From Hepsetus odoe (taxonomy: Eukaryota > Chordata > Actinopteri > Characiformes > Hepsetidae), in assembly GCA_017165825.1 (NCBI GenBank), contig CM029378.1, positions 18,505,411-18,569,410 of the forward strand: 64,000 nucleotides of DNA, written 5' to 3'. Of the stretch, positions 40,101-45,767 are shown in pieces (within the stretch, counting starts at the first letter, position 1; the number at the start of each line of letters is the position of its first letter). Both the position numbers and the translations under genes were made by a program. Below the pieces are notes generated by a model that was not told the DNA's origin, searched no databases, and worked only from the letters and a program-made list of their open reading frames with translations.

Positions 40101-43100
40101 CAGCTTCACTGCAACATCTCATTCACCGGTCAGCCTAAGCACAATGGGAAAGAGCGTCGCTCAAGCATGAAATGCATTCAGTTCGTCCGCCGCAGGTGTG
40201 TGTTTTCCTTCTCCAGCTCTGCTTGCGAGGCCATTCCCGTGGCCTAATTTCCCCTCATCATGAGTGACACGCTGAGAGATCATTGAGAAGAGAAATACGG
40301 ACTCCCCAGAGTCACTGTTATTTCTTTTTGATTTAATTGCCTTCCCCTGAAAATTCCCAAAGGAACAGAATCAGCAGGCTGAGAGCTGATAAGCCACAGT
40401 TCTACCAATCGATAGTTATCTTCCCTGTCCCTCCAATGCATCTCTAAGGTCACACTATTGGATTTCTCCTGGACATGGAGAAGTGGAGCTAACCAATAAG
40501 GGAAAGCACACCAGGAAACTCACCTCTGAGATAGCCGGATAGCCAATCTCTCACTTATGGGAAAGAATCTCAGGCGAATTACCTCTAGTATCACCGAACT
40601 GGGAAGAAACAAGCAGACTTCCATACAACTCACGCTGCAGCTGATCACCTAAAGCACACTGCTTCTCTTCTCACAACAAATTTTGACAATATGTCATTGC
40701 TATCATAAAAGCCTTGAAATGTTTGAAATCCATCCATCCATCCATCCATTTTCTGCCGCTTGTCGCAAACGGGGTTGCGGGGGAGTGCTGGAGTCCAACC
40801 CAGTGCACACAGGGCGAGGACGGGGGACGGGGGACGCACCCTGGACAGGTCGCCAGCCCATCGCAGGGAGGAGCGAGACGGTGACGGCACCTTGCTCAAG
40901 GGTACCTCAGGGCAACCCATTGGGAAGGGGTTCGAACCCCCAATCCTCCGATCATGTGGCCAACACCCTAACCGCTAGGCCACCGCTGCCCCATGTTTGA
41001 AATCATCATTTTCAAATTTAAACATGGTAACAGGTACAATTATACAATGATTCTGTTTGGTTTCCGCTCATTTGTCGGAGGATGTATGCAGAATTCTCAT
41101 AGGTCAAGGCTTCTCAACTTTTAGCATCCAGTACAACCTACCACTAAAGCTTCCTCGCCCACAGTTTAATGACCTGTTTGGTTTTTTCTGACTCCTTAAG
41201 AGATGTTGAAAGCTGCAAACAGAGGTCTGTGTCAATTTAATAGGTTTAGATGTATTCTCGCTATTGCAGCATCTATTGGTTTGCTTCAGAGTCTCATTTT
41301 ACAAGGCTTCTGAACATCAAATAGAGGTATTATAGTGTTTATATGGCATGCCAGCTACTCGCTGTTTCCTTGCAGGTTAGGCTTGGTTTTCTCAGTTTTG
41401 AGCCTCAGGATATGTTTTATTTTTGCAAATAACTATCTCAGAAATGTTGACATATTAAAATTATATTTGTTTAAATTAAAATTTGTATATTTATAAAAAA
41501 TCTAAAATCTATACACCATATCTACCACATCCCACCCATAGTTTGTGGCCCCAGGATAATAAACACGGATGGAAAAAAGCCGTATAATATTTAGAATGAA
41601 AAACCCAGAGGTCTCAAGCATCTCTTCAATAAAGCTTATAAATACATAAATACAGTATTTTATGTATCATTTAATACATTAAACTGTTGTCTGGCTATTG
41701 TCTAGTGTGCATTAACATGCAAAAAAGATGAGCTTTTTTCTTTCCCTTAAAAGGATATTTCATATTAGACAAGTGATTCTCAGTGATCAGATTAATGTAT
41801 CGATGCTGCAAGCTTTATTCCTGTGCAAGAGCAGGGAGGTTTGCACTATTTCCTCACAGTGAGAAGGCACTGGGTTTGGTTTGTTGCTGTAGCAGAATAG
41901 GCTTTTCTTTCGTGAAACTTGCCTGCATTCCCCCATCTGTAAGCACTCCCTCCATGTGCTTCGGTTTCCTCCAACAATGGAAAATCATGCAGGTCAGGTT
42001 AATTTGAGATGCTTAAGTGTCCCTAGGTGTAACTTTGTGCATGACTGTCTCAGTCTGTGTCTCTGCCCTGAATGGATAAGCCATGATGTGCTTGCAGTAG
42101 CACTGGAATAGGATGTAGGATGCCCGTGACCTTGGTCAGGAAAAGTAGCTCAATTAAAATTAAATAAAATCTTTAGGGCATCTTGAAAGTGTGCAAATAA
42201 CAAGCAAGCAAATAACTAAATCTTTCTAGGCATCTTGTACATAAAAATTCCCCTTTGTAGATTTAAAAGAAGGTTTTAATTGCTTAGACACTGAGACGCT
42301 TATATTAATATACAAGCATGAGAGAGAAAAAGACTATTTCCCTTTCTCCAGAGTTAAGAGAACACATCATTACAGTCTGTACTGTAAATCAGCTGCATAA
42401 GCTGGAGTTCAGATACAAAGCTATGTTGACCAAAGCTGACACTAACTCAATGTGCAGAGTACTAGAACAGGGATCTAATAGATATAAGTCCATCTGGGGC
42501 CATTTGTCTCCAAATCAAGGATTTGGCCTTATTATGGTTGAGCGAAGCGTGTGCTATTGAACAGTGAAATTGACTGGTGTGACGGCTGAGTGAGTGTGAT
42601 GTGCGATGCCCGCTGCAAACAACATCTCATTCACCTCCCACAGGACAGGCGAGCAATAAATAAGATTTATCCTTGCAACACACACCAAAGTCAGCATGCG
42701 TGGAAAAGTTTATCTTCAAGGACTTCAAAGCAACCGAGCAGCTAGAGCAGACTGATAAAAATCGCACCGAGAAGCCAGCTGCTCTGGGCTTTAGAGTAAC
42801 GATCCTGTGGTGAGCGTGAATCACCTAGAGAAAGGCCACATATCAACAGTCGGCGACAGGTCCAACTTGTATAAGGCCCAGATTGATGAGGTGACCAATT
42901 TGGTTTAACTTGCAGTTCTGATAATAGTGACTTGGTGTACTGAATATCAGTGTGAATGTATTTCTGTCCAGTAATTGACCCATTAGTGGAAAATCCTTGT
43001 AGGCAATTACAGAGATGTAGAGAAGACTAAAAAGATGTAGCTTTAACTCTCCCCTTTCCCCCAAATGAGACTAATTGAGGACTTTTACAAATGAGTGAAA

Positions 43101-44075
43101 CATCCCATTAGTGTTCCAGAGCAGAGGCCATGATGGGAGCGCAAAACCAGACACAGGCACTTGCCTCAGAATAAACTGCATAACAGATTAAAGGTCAGAA
43201 GAAGACATTTGATAAACAAATGCCAGTGAGAACATTAGGACCCTCGGGGTGGTGGCCATGTTAGCCCTGGAAGGCTGCTGTTGTGTGGTGCAGAGAGCAA
43301 ACTCACAGATCAATAAGCATTTCCGCTGTGAGAATGCATTGGTTGCTTGCTTTTCGTTTGTTCCCAGTCAAAAGAGCAAGTTAAGAATGGAAGGTATCTT
43401 AATGAATGGGTCACATCACCTGTTAGTGGCGACAGAAATGATAATAAGACAGAAATTACGCTAAGGCCTGGTAGCGTTGTGAACTACTCGAGCATGCAAG
43501 TGACATTAACAGGTGGTTTATTAAGACACACAGTATGACTAATTTTGCACAAGCAAACTGATCCCTTAAAGAATGACATAAGGTGGAGTAAGGTAGATTC
43601 CTCCATGAAAGCAATTATGTTTCTTGTCGCCTCATTAATTTTTGTTCTCTCTGCTTTTTTGTTAGCAGCCAAAGCCAACGGTGACTTTTACGGAAAGCAG
43701 CACCGCCACTTGACAGAACTGGCAGCAAAAGGCACCCTGCCCCTGCACACGATGAGCACAATGAGGTTGGAGCATGTGGAGCCCACTGCGTCCTATATTA
43801 CCGAAATCCCCTGCCCCAAGCAGAATGGACAGAAACCTAAGGCACCTAAGGCCCATGTGCCACATCATGTGGCCTACAGCTCCAATACCATAGCCACTCC
43901 CGGCATGCTGAAGGGTTGGGACGGCACGGAGACTGTAGGCCGGCACAAAACCTACGGCCCGAAGAAGCCCTGCCCGGTGGGTCAGATGAACGAGCTCCAC
44001 ACTGCCCGCAGCCACCACTACCTGCCCACACAGCCCTACTTTGTGACCAACAGTAAGACGGAAGTGACTGTGTGA
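1768..44075 (+). CDS. shisa9: shisa9 gene, CDS join(1768..2282,4278..4384,39503..39631,43669..44075), AMPA-receptor auxiliary protein
   Basis: The four exons join with matching phases (515, 107, 129 and 407 nt) into 386 codons including the stop. Seen: signal peptide about residues 1-20, NGS glycosylation sequon at residue 40, eight ectodomain cysteines (59, 75, 83, 84, 87, 92, 93, 105), transmembrane helix about 136-154, and a cytoplasmic tail with the block GKELNKYASLKAV and C-terminus SKTEVTV. Known: SHISA9/CKAMP44 is a single-pass synaptic membrane protein that modulates AMPA receptor desensitisation and binds PSD-95-type PDZ proteins through EVTV. The ectodomain (DVMGQWDP, CCGTCGFRFCC) and IFTKLGLEKA after the helix match SHISA9 rather than SHISA6, which is also considerably longer. 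Mammalian SHISA9 is about 424 residues from memory, so this tail is slightly shorter. Teleosts carry a and b paralogues; I cannot say which this is. All introns are GT-AG. Confidence 0.92.
2283..4277 (+). other. shisa9 intron 1
   Basis: GT-AG intron of 1,995 bp, starting GTGAGT and ending CAG. Apart from the SINE at 3919-4136 I see only AT-rich sequence and no further exon. The stretch near 2640-2790 is more GC-rich and could be an old repeat, but I do not recognise it. Confidence 0.85.
3919..4136 (+). mobile_element. tRNA-derived SINE, family A
   Basis: The head GCGATGACCTAGTGATTAGG resembles a pol III A box and GATCGTGGGTTTTAATCCC a decayed B box. The family body follows: AACAAGGTACCGTCCCCATC, ACTGCTCCCTG, AATAGCTGCCCCCTGCTGCA. 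It ends TAGTCACTTTCACTT, the usual 3' end of this family in the window. Confidence 0.85.
4278..4384 (+). CDS. shisa9: shisa9 coding exon 2 (cytoplasmic juxtamembrane segment)
   Basis: The acceptor is a pyrimidine-rich stretch ending CCCCAACAG at 4277. The first base A completes the split Arg codon and 35 full codons follow, beginning AVASVMRGACQVEH. Mammalian SHISA9 has a comparable ALADVMRPQGHC at this position, and AQHYDNM here resembles its VQHYENM. The donor is C|GTAAGT at 4384/4385, leaving one base of a split Gln codon. An alternative AG two bases downstream of the acceptor would shift the frame and is not used in this model. Too short to be found as an isolated ORF. Confidence 0.88.
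4930..5035. repeat. dispersed repeat, copy 1 (partner at 58852-58965)
   Basis: Shares TCCAACCACTC, then CACCAGCCTGATCA, then CTGTTTCTTcACTGCTTCATGC with 58852-58965 in the same orientation. The copy here lacks about 15 bp present in the other. Class unknown. Confidence 0.6.
5874..6225 (+). mobile_element. tRNA-derived SINE, family B, near full length
   Basis: Head GGTGGCACGGTGGCACAGTG and CACCCCACAGCGAGAAAG. It continues with GTTTGGAGTTTGCATATTCT, GTGTGGGTTTCCTCC, CCAAAGACCTGCAGTTCAG and GATGCTAAATTGCCCCC, and ends GGACAAGCGGCTATGAAAAT followed by GAGTGAGTGA. This body is widespread in teleost genomes. It explains the overlapping open frames here. Confidence 0.85.
6226..8402. other. intronic stretch, little recognised
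   Basis: AT-rich unique-looking sequence. The only recognisable item is the probable repeat at 7200-7395. No exon seen. Confidence 0.5.
7200..7395 (+). repeat. probable dispersed teleost repeat (type unclassified)
   Basis: GGCAGCTTTACAGAATCTGG, GGAAGAAACCTTGGGAG and ACAGGTCAACACT resemble a repeat often seen in teleost introns. Identification is from memory and the class is uncertain. Confidence 0.4.
8403..8620 (+). mobile_element. tRNA-derived SINE, family A
   Basis: B box GGTTGTGGGTTCGAATCCCA is well preserved. The body reads CCTGAGGTACCCTTGAACAA, then CTGCTCCTTGGGTG, and the end is TAGTCACTTTCACTT. The 5' head with the A box is decayed. Confidence 0.85.
8621..11510. other. intronic stretch with no recognised repeat or exon
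   Basis: Mostly unique-looking AT-rich DNA. A short (ATC)n run sits at 10237-10261. The part around 8680-8960 has mixed composition with homeodomain-like TAATTA sites and could be regulatory; see findings. Confidence 0.45.
11511..11599 (+). mobile_element. SINE family A, internally deleted
   Basis: GGGGCAGCAGTGGCCTAGTG gives a good A-box head. The sequence then jumps to ACTGAGTGCTATGCTCTGTT and the tail TCACAATGACAAATTTTCAC. The B box and most of the body are missing. Confidence 0.8.
11918..11938. repeat. poly(T) tract
   Basis: About 21 consecutive T. Confidence 0.9.
12655..13060 (-). mobile_element. Tc1/mariner-like transposase relic
   Basis: The minus-strand frame contains KTYLSIVADQVYP, then GLFQRDTA, then FVQEWLEAHDKKFKVLT. 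These match the catalytic-domain order of fish Tc1-like transposases, where the second aspartate sits in a QDNAPCH-type motif. Here that motif reads RDTA. The frame is broken and cannot encode an active enzyme. Confidence 0.75.
13061..15745. other. intronic stretch, no exon recognised
   Basis: AT-rich DNA with the poly(A) tract at 13399-13439. The first 200 bp may continue the Tc1 relic. Nothing else is recognisable. Confidence 0.45.
13399..13439. repeat. poly(A) tract, 41 bp
   Basis: Forty-one consecutive A. No retroposon body with a matching target duplication is evident around it. Confidence 0.95.
15750..16235. repeat. long polypyrimidine (homopurine on minus strand) tract
   Basis: About 480 bp composed almost entirely of C and T on the plus strand, ending in a (CT)n run at 16205-16229. 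It produces long spurious open frames rich in Ser, Leu and Phe on the plus strand and in Arg, Glu and Lys on the minus strand. These are artefacts of composition. Confidence 0.9.
16236..16575. other. GC-rich island inside intron 2
   Basis: Markedly more GC-rich than its surroundings, with no recognised repeat. Several open frames overlap on both strands (for example minus 16111-16581 and plus 16289-16498). None contains a motif I recognise, and the longest runs into the purine-rich repeat. It could be an intronic regulatory element, an unannotated non-coding transcript or chance. Confidence 0.4.
16576..17201. other. intronic stretch, nothing recognised
   Basis: AT-rich, no exon or repeat recognised. 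Confidence 0.5.
17202..17544 (+). mobile_element. solo LTR (17207-17539) with 5-bp target duplication
   Basis: The 333-bp element starts TGTCACGG and ends CCGTTACA, giving TG...CA ends with near-perfect short inverted termini. ATAAT flanks it on both sides (17202-17206 and 17540-17544). It contains a TATTTAAG box at 17307-17314 and AATAAA at 17474-17479, the promoter and polyadenylation layout of an LTR in plus orientation. Intact ends and duplication suggest loss of the internal part by LTR-LTR recombination. No coding part is present, so the superfamily is not certain. Confidence 0.85.
17545..18851. other. intronic stretch; possible regulatory block 18000-18270
   Basis: No repeat or exon recognised. 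The block at 18000-18270 has mixed composition and octamer-like ATGCTAAT and ATGTTAAT sites. Confidence 0.4.
18852..19068 (+). mobile_element. composite SINE: family A head with a different 3' tail
   Basis: Head GGGGCAGCGGTGGCCTAGTG and body GAGGTACCCTTGAGCAAGGT match family A. After CTCCCTACGATGGGCTGGCA it switches to a tail containing CCAGGGTGTGTCCCCTGTCC, CTGGACTCCAGCACCCC and GACAAGCGGCAGAAAATGAC, ending in a short (ACTG)n run. The minus-strand copy at 40730-40995 has the same arrangement. Confidence 0.85.
19069..20699. other. intronic stretch, nothing recognised except microsatellite
   Basis: AT-rich unique-looking sequence. The CA/CT microsatellite at 20115-20197 is the only clear item. 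Confidence 0.5.
20115..20197. repeat. compound (CA)n(CT)n microsatellite
   Basis: CA repeats interrupted once by TCA are followed by about 16 CT repeats. Confidence 0.95.
20700..20815 (+). mobile_element. decayed SINE tail, family D
   Basis: CTCTGGATAAGAGCATTTCATAAATGG resembles the CTCTGGATAAGAGCGTCTGC tail of the family D copies at 59787-59994 and 61855-62003. Only the 3' half is recognisable. Confidence 0.5.
20962..21170 (+). mobile_element. tRNA-derived SINE, family A
   Basis: B box GGGTCACGGGTTTAAGTCCC is followed by CCCAGTAGGTTCCCCTAAGG and TTTGAGCAAGGTACCATGCC. The 3' end is decayed. It faces the copy at 21214-21475 head-away, tail-to-tail. Confidence 0.85.
21214..21475 (-). mobile_element. 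tRNA-derived SINE, family A, full length
   Basis: Reading on the minus strand it starts TGGGGCAGCGATGACCTAGT, has B box GTGGGTTCAAACCCC and the complete body, and ends with the AGTCACTTTCACTTTCACT-type tail. One of the most complete copies here. Confidence 0.9.
21476..23095. other. intronic stretch, nothing recognised
   Basis: AT-rich, no exon or repeat recognised. Confidence 0.5.
23096..23592 (+). mobile_element. LINE 3' end (reverse transcriptase C-terminal region), old copy
   Basis: Aligns with 34980-35455: shared GAGACCAGCTATGTTATA, AGGACAGCTCAGGTT-like, TTTGGACATGTACAGAGGAG and GAGAGAGGACATGCAGGC segments. It ends with CTGCTGTGGCCACCCCTAAC plus an AAGA-rich tail. In-frame stops and shifts throughout make it non-functional. 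Confidence 0.85.
23891..23956. repeat. 23-bp tandem repeat, about 2.9 units
   Basis: The unit CTGGATTAATGATATGATAATGC occurs as three successive copies with one or two substitutions, the last broken after GATATG. Confidence 0.9.
27470..27520. repeat. (TTTA)n/(TTTG)n microsatellite
   Basis: TTTA tetranucleotides grade into TTCATTTG and TTTG units. Confidence 0.9.
28960..29125 (-). mobile_element. tRNA-derived SINE, family A, 5' part lost
   Basis: Minus strand: tail AAAGTGAAACACGGCACAGC as read on plus, then TGCACCAGGGGGCAGCTATT, GGGGAGCAGTGAAGGGGACA and CTTGCTCAAGGGTATCTCAG. It stops at GCAACCTACTGGT, so the tRNA head is missing. Confidence 0.8.
29378..29562 (-). mobile_element. LTR-like repeat unit 1
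   Basis: About 185 bp closely similar to unit 2 at 29791-29977 in the same direction. In the minus orientation it has paired CAGGTGT/ACACCTG motifs, a TTTATAAG box and a decayed polyadenylation signal (TTCAATACGG where unit 2 reads TTCAATAAAG). The pair looks like two LTRs, or one LTR and a fragment, around a short internal remnant. Confidence 0.6.
29563..29790 (-). mobile_element. GC-rich remnant between the two LTR-like units
   Basis: About 230 bp of higher GC with repeated GGCAGGAGCAG/TAGGAGCAG-like words. Open frames on both strands show no recognisable gag or pol motif. It is probably the deleted internal or 5' leader region of the element. Confidence 0.4.
29791..29977 (-). mobile_element. 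LTR-like repeat unit 2
   Basis: Second copy of the 29378-29562 unit. In minus orientation it reads ACACCTGGGCTCAT, CAGGTGTGTCTCTTTG, GGGTTTATAAGCCC and TTCAATAAAGTTGAGC, a TATA box followed by an AATAAA signal about 100 bp later. Confidence 0.6.
29978..30553. other. intronic stretch, nothing recognised
   Basis: AT-rich; no exon or clear repeat. Confidence 0.5.
30554..30782 (+). mobile_element. tRNA-derived SINE, family A, near full length
   Basis: GGGCAGCGGTGGCCTAGTGG (A box) and GATTGTGGGTTCGATTCCCC (B box) are both well preserved. The body AACAAGGTACCGTCCCTGTC follows, and the end is ATAGCCACTTTCACTTT. The TGCCCCCTGCTGCA stretch is shortened. Confidence 0.9.
30805..30910 (+). mobile_element. 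SINE family A 3' fragment
   Basis: GTGTATGGGTGAAACGCAGA, then GATGAATTTTGTTGT, and the end GGTAGTCACTTTCACTTTTT. Only the last ~100 bp is present, directly downstream of the fuller copy at 30554-30782. Confidence 0.85.
31210..31433 (-). mobile_element. tRNA-derived SINE, family A
   Basis: As read on plus: TGAAGTGAAAGTGACTATTT tail, GGTATCTTGCTCAAGGGTAC body, GGGATTTGAACCCGCC B box and CCCTAACCACTAGGCCACCA A box. Confidence 0.9.
31434..32535. other. intronic stretch with one long anonymous open frame
   Basis: No repeat recognised. A 161-codon frame on the minus strand (31706-32191) has no motif or family resemblance I can name and is not annotated as a gene. Confidence 0.4.
32536..32795 (+). 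mobile_element. tRNA-derived SINE, family A, diverged
   Basis: GGATTTGAATCCTAGAATCC may be the decayed B box. AATTGAGCAAGGTACCGTCC, CACTGCTCCCCGGGTGCT and the tail CTCACAATGACAAAAACTAC are clear family A segments. Confidence 0.75.
33660..33998 (-). mobile_element. tRNA-derived SINE (V-SINE-like) with expanded CA microsatellite
   Basis: Minus orientation: GTTGCCATGGCCTAATGGTT head, GGATTTAATCCCCAG B-box region, GTGCCATTGACCAAGGTACT, and CTGCCCCCTGGGTGCAGGTA. This is followed by a GT-rich expansion (33710-33792 on plus as CA) and AGGGATGGGGTTAAAGG. Head and body resemble family A but are more diverged. Confidence 0.7.
33710..33792. repeat. (CA)n microsatellite within SINE
   Basis: About 80 bp of CA repeats with several single-base interruptions. 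Confidence 0.95.
34290..34560 (+). mobile_element. tRNA-derived SINE, family A, full length
   Basis: GGGCAGTGGTGGCATAGTGG head, GATTGTGGGTTCAATTCCCT B box, CCTTGAGCAAGGTACCGTCC body and GCTGCTCACTGCTGCACTGT. The tail TCACTTTCACTTTTTCACTT repeats the TTTCACT unit. Confidence 0.9.
34882..35477 (+). mobile_element. 5'-truncated LINE (34897-35462) with 15-bp target duplication
   Basis: ATTCAAACTTCAGCT occurs at 34882-34896 and again at 35463-35477, bracketing the insertion. Inside is an open frame coding for the C-terminal end of a non-LTR reverse transcriptase ORF, with LRWFGHVQRRDEDYIGRR, then KRRRGRPKRRFMDVVRED and the end LICCGNP. The short 3' UTR ends GAAAGAAAAAGAAG. The uninterrupted frame and perfect duplication suggest a recent insertion. 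The open frame that starts at 34840 joins 19 codons of host intron to the element and is not a gene. The clade (possibly RTE-like) is uncertain. Confidence 0.9.
35478..37020. other. intronic stretch, nothing recognised
   Basis: AT-rich, no exon or clear repeat. Confidence 0.5.
37041..37103. repeat. (GT)n microsatellite, about 31 units
   Basis: Uninterrupted GT repeats, the longest GT run in the window. Confidence 0.97.
37104..37490. promoter_or_regulatory. candidate intronic regulatory block
   Basis: A mixed-composition block free of recognised repeats, more GC-rich than the flanks. It contains a TTAATTAG homeodomain-type site and several GCAGC/CAGAG words. Function is conjecture; conservation cannot be assessed here. 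Confidence 0.2.
37760..38005 (+). mobile_element. degenerate SINE, family B
   Basis: GGGCAGATGACACAGTGGGT head, GCTTCATTGCCCCCTGTATG (compare GCTAAATTGCCCCCTAGTTA), a GT run, then TGAATGCTGGGATAGGGTCC and TAAATGGCTCATC near the end. The central GTTTCCTCC block is missing. Confidence 0.65.
38730..39030 (-). mobile_element. SINE, family B
   Basis: As read on plus: CCTGAATAGGATCTTGGGTG, then GGGGGCAATTTAGCATCTCC, GCATTGGACTGTGGGAGGAA, CCCGGAGGAAACCAACACTG and AACCCAGGACCTTATACACT, the reversed order of the 5874-6225 copy. Confidence 0.8.
39503..39631 (+). CDS. shisa9: shisa9 coding exon 3 (cytoplasmic GKELNKYASLKAV exon)
   Basis: The acceptor is a T-rich tract of about 13 bases followed by CCTCAG at 39502. 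The exon completes Gln208 and encodes residues 209-250, rich in Gln, His, Pro and Tyr (SQPHPYPALSQLAHVYEQQQQ), then the strongly conserved GKELNKYASLKAV. The donor is G|GTAAGA at 39631/39632, phase 1. It lies about 35 kb from exon 2 and is identified by its match to the SHISA9 tail and by phase agreement on both sides. Confidence 0.92.
40730..40995 (-). mobile_element. composite SINE with (ATCC)n tail
   Basis: Minus orientation: GGGGCAGCGGTGGCCTAGCG head, GGGGGTTCGAACCCCT B box, GGTTGCCCTGAGGTACCCTT, then the alternative tail ATGGGCTGGCGACCTGTCCA, GTTGGACTCCAGCACTCCC and GCGGCAGAAAATGGATGGA. The copy is little diverged, so it is probably young. Confidence 0.9.
41800..42170 (+). mobile_element. 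degenerate SINE, family B
   Basis: TTTCCTCACAGTGAGAAGGC, TGTGCTTCGGTTTCCTCCAA, GCAGGTCAGGTTAATTTGAG and GAATAGGATGTAGGATGCCC follow the order of the family B body. It is strongly diverged. Confidence 0.7.
43669..44075 (+). CDS. shisa9: shisa9 terminal coding exon 4 (PDZ-ligand tail)
   Basis: Encodes residues 251 (split Ala) to 385, stop TGA at 44073-44075. It contains NGDFYGKQHRHLTELAAKG, matching the mammalian NDFYAKRRHLAELAAKG block, then a basic, Pro- and His-rich linker. The last block is QPYFVTNSKTEVTV, carrying the class II PDZ ligand EVTV. The acceptor is a tandem NAGNAG (TTAGCAG): exon starts at 43666 or 43669 are both in frame and differ by one alanine. The open frame continuing upstream to 43545 reads intron sequence and is not part of the protein. 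Confidence 0.93.
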
Positions 44076-44375
44076 AGGATCGACCTGCCTTCCTGAGGCT
44101 AATCAGTCCTTGAAGAAAGAAAGCAGAAAGCAGAAAGGATCACTAACCAGACTGCCCCTTAGTGCAGTGGAGGCGCTACTGCAGAGTCTGCAGAGTTGGC
44201 CGTGCTGCGAATGATCAGCAGGCGTCTAGAGACTTCACCATGACAACGGCTGATCGCGACAGCAGGAACAATCCAGAAACTGTTTTCGTTGAAACGTTCG
44301 CTACAATTTATACCCATTAACAACTGCCGTGTTGCTAAAATATAGTTTCAGACAAAAGAGTCAAAGTTAACAAGC

Positions 44376-44381
44376 AATAAA
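44376..44381 (+). terminator. polyadenylation signal AATAAA (proximal)
   Basis: Canonical hexamer about 300 bp after the shisa9 stop codon; use not proven. Confidence 0.35.
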
Positions 44382-45761
44382 TATGATCTAATAACCTAAA
44401 ATAACAACCAATGGCTGTAAAATGTTGACTCTCAAATCATGCATTGCAGTATTGAGCCCAAAGGTCCAAGGGCTAGTGTGGAGTGTGGAGCAAAGGGCCA
44501 GATTTCTACCTGATATTCTACATGATGTCTGTTAAGCTGGATCTTCCCTCAGATCATTCCTACACGAGACTAGAGGTCTAAGGTCTTGTTTACTGTACAC
44601 AAAAACACTGGTGGCAAATGCCTTACCTTAAAGATGACACTGAAACCCTTATGAAAAAGATCTACAGTAATACTACATGAATTTCTATCCCTCAAGAATC
44701 TCACAGTATTGACCAATTATACAGCACAAAGCCACATTTAGTGTTCCACCAGGTATGTTCGATTCAGCAATAGTAATTGGCAATTAAAATATGTTCACTG
44801 TCCAAGAAATGTTTTATTCTCACAAATCAAGAAGTGCTTATATTCTCTTTCTCAAAGTCAGATTTTGTAGATGACTATAAATGACGACTATAAAGTATAC
44901 AGAAATATTAACATCAGTCTTGTACAAAGTATTATGGAAGTGTTACAGTTTCATATAGTATTACTGCAGTTGTTTTTTAAGAGGGAAGACATGGTGAAAA
45001 AAACAAACAATTCATCATATCATGGACTGGTATTCTAGGGCTGTACCTTCCATTTTCCATCACATTTTCAAAGGTGAAGATAGGAGAGCTTCTTCATTCA
45101 GTCCACTCTCAAAAAATCCCTGCCATGTAACAAGCCTCATAAAACATGCTCCATTTGTCAAGAGCTAGTATTACCTTTCGAGGAGATCAGTTCTAATACA
45201 TTTGTCACAGAGTACCATGAGGTAGCACAGGCAGGACATTTAGTGAAAAGCACTGTTAATGAACATGGTCACTCTGCTGCAGATCGTGCCTGTTAGCTCT
45301 TGATCTTCGGAAATAAGTGTTTGATCTCCCTTTTGGAATATTTAACATTCGTTTCTTATGTGTTTTCTTGTATCCTATTGGGCGCATAAGAGCATGTTGA
45401 ACTATTTGTCCGATGTTTCTTCACGACAGTAGATGTATTTGCAGCTCAGTTGCAACCACGGGGTTTTAGCACTTTGATTTCAGTAGTTGAGTAGGACTGG
45501 AGGAGCGTTATTTTTTCAGACAGTATATATATATACATATATATATATTTATACTATTGCCAGTATATGTATGCAAATGATTCAGTACATTGTGCCAAGA
45601 ATTAGCTTGTTGGAGTTAATTGTGTTTCATTTTATTATGATCTATTTGTCTTTTTCACTCAGTTGTACGTTCCAGATAGTGTTTCTGCTGCTGCATCACA
45701 ATATAATGGATGTGGTCATTCTGGAAATAACAGTACATTTCGAATCAAGTCATAATACTGG

Positions 45762-45767
45762 AATAAA
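45762..45767 (+). terminator. polyadenylation signal AATAAA (distal candidate)
   Basis: Canonical hexamer about 1.7 kb after the stop codon, before the next repeat begins. Confidence 0.3.

Larger units (their letters stand above)
39632..43668 (+). other. shisa9 intron 3
   Basis: GT-AG intron of about 4 kb, starting GTAAGA. It holds two SINEs (40730-40995, 41800-42170) and blocks of unique-looking sequence at 40100-40650 and 42560-43100. I searched for, but did not find, a cassette exon corresponding to the mammalian segment between the KYASLKAV and NDFY blocks. Confidence 0.85.

Noticed and set aside
40645..41000. Open frames of 70-105 codons on both strands near 40.8 kb
   Set aside because: Inside the composite SINE; the GC-rich body simply lacks stops.
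43545..43668. Upstream extension of the exon 4 open frame (starting MHKQTDPLKN)
   Set aside because: It reads intron 3; the acceptor TTAGCAG and homology both start at 43666-43669.
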